Below, piece after piece: positions 1-7,624 of a stretch of DNA of 12,403 nucleotides. The stretch is from positions 1 to 12,403 of the forward strand of contig UZAE01012507.1 of assembly GCA_900617975.1 (NCBI GenBank). The letters run 5' to 3'. The first letter of the stretch is position 1; the number at the start of each line of letters is the position of its first letter. The translations under genes were made by a program, and so were the position numbers. The notes beneath the pieces were generated by a model, which ran no database searches, was not told where the DNA came from, and saw only the letters and a program-made list of their open reading frames with translations. Source of the DNA: Rodentolepis nana. Taxonomy: Eukaryota; Platyhelminthes; Cestoda; Cyclophyllidea; Hymenolepididae.

Positions 1-11
1 GTATGAGCATA

Positions 12-58
12 CGTTGCCCAGGGTGCACCACGTGGAGGTATGTCTACCGCACTCCCGT
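12..58 (+). repeat. Interspersed repeat fragment, copy A
   Basis: About 45 bp starting TTGCCCAGGGTGCACCAC match, with roughly three quarters identity by eye, the reverse complement of 3681-3728. The copy may extend left of the window. Family unknown. Confidence 0.55.
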
Positions 59-2885
59 GTATTTAATTTAGCATTCTCTTCGGATGTCGAAATCAAAAAG
101 GCATAAAACTAGTGTACTAATTTACAATCAGTAGCATTATTTTTGGAAATTTTGTGCTATTCAGTAGAATTAGCCTTCATCAGGTTTGCTTTTCTATTTC
201 ACCAAATTACCTAGCACACTCTACTCATCTAAAATACACAACAGCAGTGTTTTCTGCCACTTAGGATGACTTGGTGAAGTCGAATACTAAATGAAGTCAG
301 TAGAATTGCATTTTTGACCTTTGCCAAGTTAAAGTTTGAGTTATTTTCTTAAGAAAAGTTTTCTTCTCACGGACCAAGCGGTGAGGACTAATTCTCATAT
401 CATAGAGCCTAACGTTGGGAGAAACAGGAGTGAAGTTATAAGAGCATGGAATGGACTCAATGCAGTTAAGTTGAGGGGACTTTTGAGTCAATACGTTTGT
501 TTGTGGAGTTTTTTGATAAACTCGCATCTGAATCAAAGGTACAGGCGGCTATTTTTCGACTTCCTCCGTCCCAAACGTGAAATCAAACTCTATTAACCCT
601 AAATGGGGCAAAAATTGATCTAGCTTGTAAGTTTTGCCCCATGATGGTGAATTTACGGTTTTATAAAAGCATATAATTTTAATGATGCAAGTCTTAGTAG
701 TTGGCTGGAAATCACCGTGGTTCTCAGCCTTTTGTTGACTTTCTATATGCTCTTTGTGGTTTTGTTTTAATTTAAAAGTTGCACGTAATATCCTTCTTTT
801 ATGAGCTCTAATTCACCCACTACTCTATGTCAAATTTCAATTCGGCTCCCACTAGACGTCCATTCAAACAAACAATGTTATCTTTCGAAATAGGCCCGAT
901 GTTTGAAGAAGTATTGATTATTCCTTACCTCTCCTTCCCTCTTCCCACTTTCCAAATCTTTCTTTTATAAAGAAAACAATTTTTCTCTTATTTCTCCCCT
1001 GATGCAATACATTTGCAATTATACCTATTCATATTAGGAAGATTGGTTGAATATTTTCTTCGTGCCAAATCAGAAACACACAATTTCCATCTTCTGTTCG
1101 CTGGCTATTCCATTTGTTTAAATTTCTACAATCACATTTGCTTATGTTAGGTTACCTCTAGAGAAACCGTCTCTGTAATTATTGGCTAACCAGTTGGCCA
1201 ATAATTTATCAAATATTACAAGACGATATAAGTTTATTTGTTTGGTAGAATGCTAATCAGTTGAAGTTTAAGTCTGGTCCTTTCCGCCTACGTTGTTATT
1301 ATCAGTCTACAATCTAATAATAGCAAAAGTGATAAAGCAAACTGTGATAAACTAAACGAAATTAAATATTTATACTTATATAGAGCTTTAAACAAATATG
1401 AACCTAAGAACGATCAAAAGAGCCATGTTTTTAGTTTCAATATGTCGTCACTTTTAATCAAATTATACATCTCCGGATCGGGGGAGTACAACTAAAGAAC
1501 GGAATGATTTGTGAGTGAAATTGACAGTTTGGCCATCTTAGTTCAACCTGAGAGAACTGTAATAATCAATAATTTTTTAATACTGATGATGACGAGAACC
1601 TATGATAACTGAAACCCATCTGAATCACGGAGGGGAACAAGTTGTATCATGTTGCTCGCTCCGAGGTTCAAAATAAGGAGATTATCGAAACTGCTCAATG
1701 CCCTCTCTCAACACCATGAAGCGAACACGGAATGCACTGGAGAATTGTAGTGAAGGTCACATGGTTAGTGTAGCGGGAAGAAGGAAATATAAGAAACAAC
1801 ATGACTAAGTTTGTTCATCTATTTTCCTCGAAAATCTGCTGAACAAGAAAGTATTAGAGTACCCTTCCATTGAAATTTGAGCTATGTCGCCAAAGTTGCT
1901 TGGATGTTTCAGACTCTTCTATGAGTTTGCTCTCAATGAAGACCTTCAGCATTAGATACTTATACAAGCATCAGAGGTTAACTGCTCATACAAAAGGCCC
2001 CGCGAAAATTACCTGACAAAGGCTAAGTGCTTTTTAGACATAGTAAAGTACAAATAGTCTGGTTCTTTTCCGAAGTGTTCAAGATCAAGAGCTCATCTCC
2101 CAGAGTAGCAGTCCAAAAGACACTTTTAAAGTAAAGCAGACTAAATTCCCAGAATCTGGCACGATATTCGGGTGTGAGTCGTCCGTGTGTGAAGTTTTGC
2201 CTCTATTCGCATTTGATCAATGATGGCTTAGGCTAAATTCAGACAATTACTTGAAATTGCTGACCACTGTAATAGTTAAGCCCTGAATAATTAAAAAGAA
2301 TTGCCAATAATAGGTTATATGTCTGATGACAGTAAGATTCGATCCTCTATCACACCTCATAGAAGTATCAAAAGTGATTGTTTGGTCATTTCTACTTCCA
2401 TACTAGTCCCTTCCATACTCCCCTCCCACAACTCTAGGTCTTTAAACTATGGACCATTAAAAATGTACATTAACAATGTGGAGAATGACACTAAACACCA
2501 GTGCTCCAATACCTAACCAGTAAATGGAGGGAAGTAAAGCAAATTTCGAGACCCTTTTCAAGGAAGCTGTAAATTCGGTTTCCTCGAGGATGATTGTTTG
2601 TGGGCTAATCTGGGCTGTAATAGATCCTAATGCCGGTTATGTAGACTTCAACTCTTTCTATTGAGCTTCATTTAAGTCTAGTAAATTTTATTTTTATCAG
2701 CAACTCAAGTTTACTCGGAACTCCCTCAACAGCCTGACTAAGTATTGGCACCATTTCTCATTTTATAATTTATTGGATACATTCTCGTTATTCAGAGACA
2801 ATAGATGGTAGATTTGAACAACTAGGTTATAATCTACTCAGCAGAACCAATTCTTCAATACGAGAAGCAATTTGCTTCATTGTTA
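59..2885. other. Non-coding, AT-rich, no gene seen
   Basis: Only short open frames (86 and 71 codons at most), with no family motifs, splice context or codon bias. The 603-642 hairpin and a pyrimidine-rich stretch around 925-970 are the only structures seen. Confidence 0.65.
603..642. repeat. Perfect 11-bp inverted repeat, 18-nt loop
   Basis: ATGGGGCAAAA (603-613) pairs with TTTTGCCCCAT (632-642). It has no attached gene and the arms are too short for a microRNA precursor. It may be a remnant of a palindromic repeat. Confidence 0.7.
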
Positions 2886-2889
2886 AACA

Positions 2890-3161
2890 TGTGTGACACG
2901 TCATCGTCTAATAAGTGATCGCATGAACGCACAACCAACAGCCAATCAGAAGCCTTCGTTTGTTTTATTGAATCCAATGTAAATCCTGTAAATCACAATT
3001 CACGCCACATTCTTTGTGAATGAACGTGGTCCTGGAAATACGTAAATTCCTTCAACAGCTTGTTGTAGCATGGTTAATTCCGGGGGACTTAACGAATAGG
3101 AGATCTGCTATAGAGGTTTCTGAGAATTGCCTAGGTTTACTAAGGTAGCTAATTCGCTACA
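2890..3161 (+). mobile_element. Diverged solo-LTR-like element, copy 1 (272 bp)
   Basis: It starts TGTGTGACACGTCATCG and ends TTCGCTACA, with TG..CA ends and a perfect 4-bp target duplication AACA (2886-2889 and 3162-3165). It is homologous from end to end to the copies at 4021 and 7810, but much more diverged. Best-conserved blocks are the first 17 bases, the CCAATCA box (2942-2948) and TATAGAGGTTTCTGAG near the 3' end. The AATAAA of the other copies is AATGAA here. No coding capacity and no internal region, so this looks like an old solo LTR or a short non-autonomous element. Confidence 0.75.
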
Positions 3162-3370
3162 AACAACACTAATTGGAAGCTCTTAAATATGGTGGCATTT
3201 CTTAAAGTTGTCAAGTTATTGTGATTAATTAACTACTCATTAAATCTAAATAAGTAGTACATTTTTTAATCTTAATATGCTCATTTATTGGATAGGCATC
3301 CAATCACATGACCTACTCTTGCACGTGAGACATATACCCACCTAACCAAGGCTTGTTGATAGGTCACATG

Positions 3371-3380
3371 CCCCCCCCCC
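3371..3380. repeat. C10 homopolymer
   Basis: Ten consecutive C in otherwise AT-rich DNA, in the same spacer as a second C10 tract. Confidence 0.95.
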
Positions 3381-3680
3381 ATCATTTATTTCCGTTAGAG
3401 CTAGTTAATTAACCCCTAAGCAAATGACTAGACGCTTCGAGATATGCTTTACATCTTAGTTATTACCCTCACCTTAATCGAATAAACCCACATTAACTCT
3501 GCAGTCGACTGTTATCTGTCGCTGGGAGGACTGAAGAGTTATTCCGTTAATTTAGTTTAATTTGATTTCAACTTAAAATCATTATGACATTATCCTTGTC
3601 CTTAAGTTACACGCTGTTCTGGGTTAATTAATATCGTAAAAGTTAATGGCTGAAGGTTCATTTTAATCTATAGTGAGAAC

Positions 3681-3728
3681 CGGGGGTGCGCGAAATACTT
3701 ACCCCTATGTGGTGAACCCTGGGCAAGT
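3681..3728 (-). repeat. Interspersed repeat fragment, copy B (inverted relative to copy A)
   Basis: Read on the minus strand it gives TTGCCCAGGGTTCACCAC, then GGGGTAAGTATTTCGCGCACCCCC, aligned with the left edge of the window. Adjacent GC-rich sequence (3728-3790) may belong to the same repeat but has no partner here. Confidence 0.55.
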
Positions 3729-3829
3729 CTATTAGCTGGCGGTTGACTTCTGACTTCAAACTACGCTCACCCCGTTGTATGTCATATTCGACTACTTCCA
3801 CAGTACTCACCTCACCTTTTTTTCTACCA

Positions 3830-3895
3830 TTGTCTCTTCCCTCCTCCCCCCCCCCACCTCTCGACTTTTTTCACTTTGATTTTCCTTCCCCTCTG
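3830..3895. repeat. Pyrimidine-rich tract including C10 (3846-3855)
   Basis: The + strand is almost all C and T for about 65 bases. It overlaps no recognised gene; such tracts are unstable and can form triplex structures. Confidence 0.8.
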
Positions 3896-4020
3896 TGAAG
3901 CCTGTAGTCAAGTAAAGGGCTAATGATAATTATCATAACGCCTACCAATTGATATAAATATTGTGAACCAATCCTGTTAACCCGATTATAGATTTTATTT
4001 GATTTAAAAATCGAAAGCCT

Positions 4021-4320
4021 TGTGGGACACGTCATCGCATGCCTGCACGCCAGGACTGGGAGGTGCGACCGTACAAACAGTGACCAATCATTAACCTCTG
4101 TTTGTTTAACCTTATCTGCCATCCTGATAATGATTAAGCTTCCTGCGTGACACTTTATCCGCAATGCTCATACTGAATAAACGTGCTCCGTGCTACACGC
4201 CTGTTTCCTTCAGAGCTGGGCTGTAGCCTAGCTGGTTCTGGGAGTCTAGCTAGATGTTGGAGAATCCGCCATAGAGATTTCTGAGTCAGTCAGGCTTTAC
4301 TAGCGTAGTAATCCGCTGCA
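4021..4320 (+). mobile_element. Solo-LTR-like element, copy 2 (300 bp)
   Basis: It runs from TGTGGGACACGTCATCGCAT to AATCCGCTGCA and is closely similar to the 7810 copy. It has CCAATCA at 4084-4090, a TTTAAC stretch that could serve as a TATA-like box, AATAAA at 4176-4181 and one GTGCTACACG(C/T)CTGTTTCC unit (4190-4208). This order (upstream box, poly(A) signal, then GT/C-rich stretch) is like U3-R-U5 of an LTR read on the + strand. The flanks are gcct and ccta, so the target duplication is imperfect (shared cct). No open frame or primer-binding site follows, so it appears to be a solo element. Confidence 0.78.
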
Positions 4321-4324
4321 CCTA

Positions 4325-5353
4325 GTGTAAAAAATTTAATGTTTTGCAAAAAAAAGTGGTACAAGATGCAATTGATATTACTGACGAATTTCGAATGGCA
4401 TAAACCAAGTTATACCTTTTTGGAGGGGCAACCTCCGTTTTGCTAACGTGATGTTTATAATATTAGCGCTAATGTCGCAAATAAAATGTCTTCAAAATAG
4501 AGTCTCGCGAAAAATAAACTCAGTTCAGTTAGGAGCATTTGAAGCATGTGATTAAAAGATTTATTGAAATGCGCTTATGACATTTTAGAATAGAAATAAA
4601 CCATAATGGGGTCGAGTTTGTGAAGTACGTGCTTTCATTATTATGAAGAGCAACTGAACACTTCAGCTTTAAGAATTGCTTGTAACGTTTCCAAGTGAGG
4701 TGAATAAGTTCTAAGAAGCAATAGTTACACGCAAAGTCCATTCGCCCACCAATTACCTCAAGAAATACAAAATCGATTATCGATCGAAGCGATTTCTGAA
4801 AGCTGGAAAGCAAATTTATGTAACTTTAAACTATTTTTCTTGGGGGAAATTAATACCATTTCAAGTACGAAATACTCCCAAGCTATTTTAATGGAAATAT
4901 AATTATGCTCCTAAGCACCTGCCCAAGTTCAGCTGCTTCATCGCTTAGGAAACCTTCAAAATAGAAAACTGCTATGTTTTTTGAATACCCCCCTGCTAAA
5001 ATGAACGGAAATTGATAAAACACCAAAAAACGTTTTAGGAGATGGATTTTACTATCAAAAACTCACAGAGCAATGTAAAATTGGCGATGGGAACAAATGT
5101 GAGCACAACTCAAGTACACACAGCAACGATGCACAAACTTACACTCACATGCACACATTCACCAGGTACACCAGACGGTGTAAGCAGATAAACGAAATAA
5201 CGAGGGTACATATATGTATAATTTACAGTTCGCGCTTAGCAAGCACATAGGTGATAGGTTTGGAGAGGTGGGCGATAATTGGAAACATTTGAAGGGAAAG
5301 GCGACAGTGAGTATGTGAGTGAAAATAACCTTTTATAAACGACTTGGGCGATT
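4325..5353. other. 3' flank of endosulfine gene, probable 3' UTR and intergenic DNA
   Basis: The minus strand past the endosulfine stop has no exact AATAAA near by; TATAAA (5332-5337) and ATTAAA (4887-4892) are weak alternatives. A CA-rich stretch (5101-5170) reads as GU-rich on the transcript strand. A 94-codon minus frame at 4529-4813 has no recognisable features. Confidence 0.5.
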
Positions 5354-5725
5354 TCATTTGTCCAAGGCTGAAGAGAGATGGACAAAGTGTGATTCTGCCG
5401 CGGGCCCAGTGGGTGAACGCGAAGATGGTGAAGTAGGAGGAGCCACTGAAGCAGCGGCCGTCGTGTTTACAGTTGTCAGCCCAATTGCAGGAGTGGCACT
5501 CTGTCCTTGGTGCTGAAGCTCGTGTTGCAACTCGACAGCTTTCTTGCGTACGGCGGGAACGTTATCAGGAGTAGGAATAGTGTCACCAGTCTGCTGAGCC
5601 GCGATTACGTCAACTGGAAGCTCCGGGATCGCAGATGCTGTTTGGGCTTTCAGCATACCAGCTTTCTGAGAATTATTGCAGCGGGCCTTAGCCATATTGT
5701 AATCACCAGAGTCAAAGTATTTTAC
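5354..5725 (-). CDS. ENSA: Endosulfine exon 3 with Greatwall motif and long tail
   Basis: 123 codons plus TAA; acceptor tatattag. The exon opens with VKYFDSGDYN, ten codons upstream of the first ATG in this frame, so an ORF scan alone starts too late and loses the defining motif. The tail after TPDNVP is low-complexity. GC content rises in this exon compared with the surrounding non-coding DNA. The plus-strand open frame opposite it is a shadow. Confidence 0.93.
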   Translation of the reverse strand, partial: VKYFDSGDYNMAKARCNNSQKAGMLKAQTASAIPELPVDVIAAQQTGDTIPTPDNVPAVRKKAVELQHELQHQGQSATPAIGLTTVNTTAAASVAPPTSPSSRSPTGPAAESHFVHLSSALDK

Positions 5726-6134
5726 CTAATATAAAACAGCAAAATTACACATTGAACAGAACAAGGGGTAATATAGATTTTAAATAATAATGCATTGTAA
5801 AACCGCCTCAAAGAAAATCATACATACTAAGAAATATTATGTCAATTTGTGTGGAGAAACCGTAAGATAAAGTGCTGAGGAATTTTAATTAAAATTTAAA
5901 CATTAAAACCTTAAAATGAGGGGAAAACACCGAAATAGGCGAAACTGCTGAGAAATTTACGTTTTTATTAAGACGTTTCTGTAAGATCAATTGACTCTGC
6001 ACACCAATGTTCGGATATTTCGCCTTCAATTTCTCTTCCGCGATCTCTTCGGGTGTTTGGCCCTAAATGATACATTTACAAATGATTTAATAGATAGTTC
6101 TTACCGAATGAACGATTCCGTTGGCGCCTTCCAT
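5354..6134 (-). CDS. ENSA: Endosulfine / ARPP19 family PP2A-B55 inhibitor, complete 3-exon gene
   Basis: Spliced model 6134-6105, 6062-5961, 5725-5354 gives 167 aa. The family is cytoplasmic; when Greatwall kinase phosphorylates the serine of FDSGDY, the protein inhibits PP2A-B55 and allows mitotic entry. What is seen: MEGANGIVHS, then EEKLKAKYP (25-33), LQKRL (43-47 region ending just before the third exon), the diagnostic VKYFDSGDYNMAKA with predicted Greatwall site Ser50, and TGDTIPTPDNVP (90-101). Vertebrate members are about 110-120 aa; the extra length is a C-terminal tail rich in Ala, Ser, Thr and Pro (about 108-167) with a Gln/His patch. The usual C-terminal PKA motif RKPS is RKKA here (104-107). 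The start ATG is the first in frame after an upstream TAA. Annotation is very secure; the role of the tail is unknown. Confidence 0.94.
5961..6062 (-). CDS. ENSA: Endosulfine exon 2
   Basis: 34 codons, phase 0 at both ends; acceptor atcatttag, donor GTAAAT. It begins GQTPEEIAEEKLKAKYPNIG and ends LQKRLNKN. This matches the conserved N-terminal half of the family (EExKLKAKYP, then FLQKRLxKG). It joins in frame to VKYFDSGDY, re-forming the family's LQKRLxKGxKYFDSGDY arrangement with Asn in place of Gly. Confidence 0.92.
6105..6134 (-). CDS. ENSA: Endosulfine exon 1 (10 codons)
   Basis: It encodes MEGANGIVHS and ends in phase 0 at a consensus donor GTAAGA. The start context is gtgctATGG. No other in-frame ATG lies between it and the upstream TAA (in the 6185 area). 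The minus strand just upstream has ttttatag and taattag, which could be a cis or trans-splice acceptor for a leader; that is only a possibility. The 42-nt intron (6104-6063) is at the small end for animals. Confidence 0.85.
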
Positions 6135-7499
6135 AGCACAAACCAGGTTGAATACGATAACAGAATAGACCGCTATAAAAGCTAATTAATAAAACCGGTG
6201 AGGTAATATCGAAGTAAGAGAATATTAAAAAATGGTTTAATGAATATTGTTTTCACCGTTAAGTTAAACAAATGTTGCATTTTTAAATATCTTGCAAAAA
6301 ATGTCGTTAATAATAACTCTCAATTTGTTAGAACTAATACGAATCCATTTAACCATATTGTCAAACTAAGAGATCTTAATCAGTTTATTATGTAGATTAG
6401 CTTTTTACCACCGTTTTGATAGAAATTTATTGAATGTCACACCATTTCCAAATGAACACATGCCGTAGCACCTTTCCACGAAATTGAGGGATTAAATGAG
6501 TCATTTCCAGAAATTTTTGTGCTTTCCTCTTTATATTTTCCCGTGTAAGATATTTCACAGTCTATTTGCCTTTTAAGTTGTGAATATAAATTTTATTTGG
6601 AAACTATTGTACAATGTTCTGACATCCTAGCACTCTGAATCTTACCTTTTATAGAAGAAACTATGTTACAATTATTTATGTTAGGTTTTGTTTTCAATTC
6701 AATATTGAAAAAGGTCCGTTGAGTTCTGCCAAGCGAAACAAAATATGTTAGTAGTATTTTATAACATAACAGTGTATTACATTAGTAAAGTTTTAAGTTA
6801 TTGTAGAAATTACAATTATAGTAATGCATATCAAATCATGCATTTCAGATGCATCATGTAATTAAATGCGCAAAACATGTTGCTGACACCAAAACATGGA
6901 GCATCCTATTGAATTATTTGTGCTGTCGTTGGAATTTGACGTGGCTTTCAGGCAAATATAACTACTGTCTTTCAGTACAGCTTTGCATAAATGTGGCTTT
7001 CGTCATTATTGTAATTGTTTAATCATTTGCTCTATTATTTGCGTCCAATAATTATATTGTTAGGTTAGAAACGCAAATAGACTTTTAATCTCAACTTTAT
7101 CCTAATTTCTATAACACTGAAGAAATTTTATTTGATTTTATGCAACAATACTGCCAATTCTTGACATTTGGTGAACAGTCGCTATAGGGCAACGCCAATA
7201 ACTTCCCGCATAATCAATTAACATGAGTACAACCCTCATGCACAAACATTGACAATCGTGAGGAAACGGTTTCATGTATACGTAATGGCCTAAACAATGA
7301 ATTCTACCTTAATTACCAAAGGAAACTAGATGAGGCTGACTGTAATAAGAAGGATTTCACTTAAATCACGGTTACATGACACTAACACATCTCAGACATG
7401 GACAAACACACAACGTTCATGTCTGAAAAGGGGTGGAGAAAGGAATAGTAATCACACAAACTGAAAATTTGAATGAATTCAGTTAGTGAAGTTATTGGT
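6135..7499. other. Transporter 3' flank and endosulfine 5' flank
   Basis: About 1.4 kb between the transporter stop and the endosulfine start. It should contain the transporter 3' UTR and the endosulfine promoter, but no clear TATA box on the minus strand or exon was found. Confidence 0.5.
7127..7132 (-). promoter_or_regulatory. Candidate poly(A) signal for the transporter gene
   Basis: The first exact AATAAA on the minus strand after the stop at 7500, about 370 nt into the presumed 3' UTR. More such hexamers occur further on (near 6590, 6427 and 6387), so the real site is uncertain. Confidence 0.3.
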
Positions 7500-7624
7500 C
7501 TATTGATCCACCTTCGCCTCTTTATCAGTCTCGTCGCAAGATGTCTGAACCAGAGGGTCGAATTCTCCCGAGGTGTTCGCCTCTCTGCTGTGCCACCAAC
7601 CATAACTGAAGTAGATGATCAAAC
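7500..7624 (-). CDS. Transporter terminal coding exon
   Basis: Two bases complete a Gly codon, then 40 codons and a TAG stop. The acceptor is ttgttttctctag. It encodes LIIYFSYGWWHS, the hallmark end of the last CAT helix (family GLxIYFxYGxxHS), and a hydrophilic cytoplasmic tail of about 28 residues rich in Asp, Glu and Lys and ending KVDQ. The tail has a DPLV acidic-leucine stretch, but no function is claimed for it. The frame is set by the conserved block; other frames give no family match. Confidence 0.92.

Larger units (their letters stand above)
3166..4016. other. Spacer between LTR-like copies 1 and 2
   Basis: No gene seen. It holds the two C10 tracts and repeat copy B. Several TTAATTAA-type palindromes occur (for example near 3405 and 3625), as expected in AT-rich DNA. 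Confidence 0.6.

Noticed and set aside
336..596. 86-codon + strand ORF and the minus frame opposite it
   Set aside because: No recognisable domain, no splice or codon support; consistent with chance.
3871..4164. 97-codon minus-strand ORF
   Set aside because: It half overlaps LTR-like copy 2 in antisense and matches no family.
4529..4813. 94-codon minus-strand ORF
   Set aside because: Composition is random-like and rich in rare hydrophobic and aromatic runs; no motif or neighbour support.
5101..5170. CA-rich stretch as a microsatellite or CRISPR-like array
   Set aside because: No fixed unit or spacing; degenerate CA-rich sequence only.
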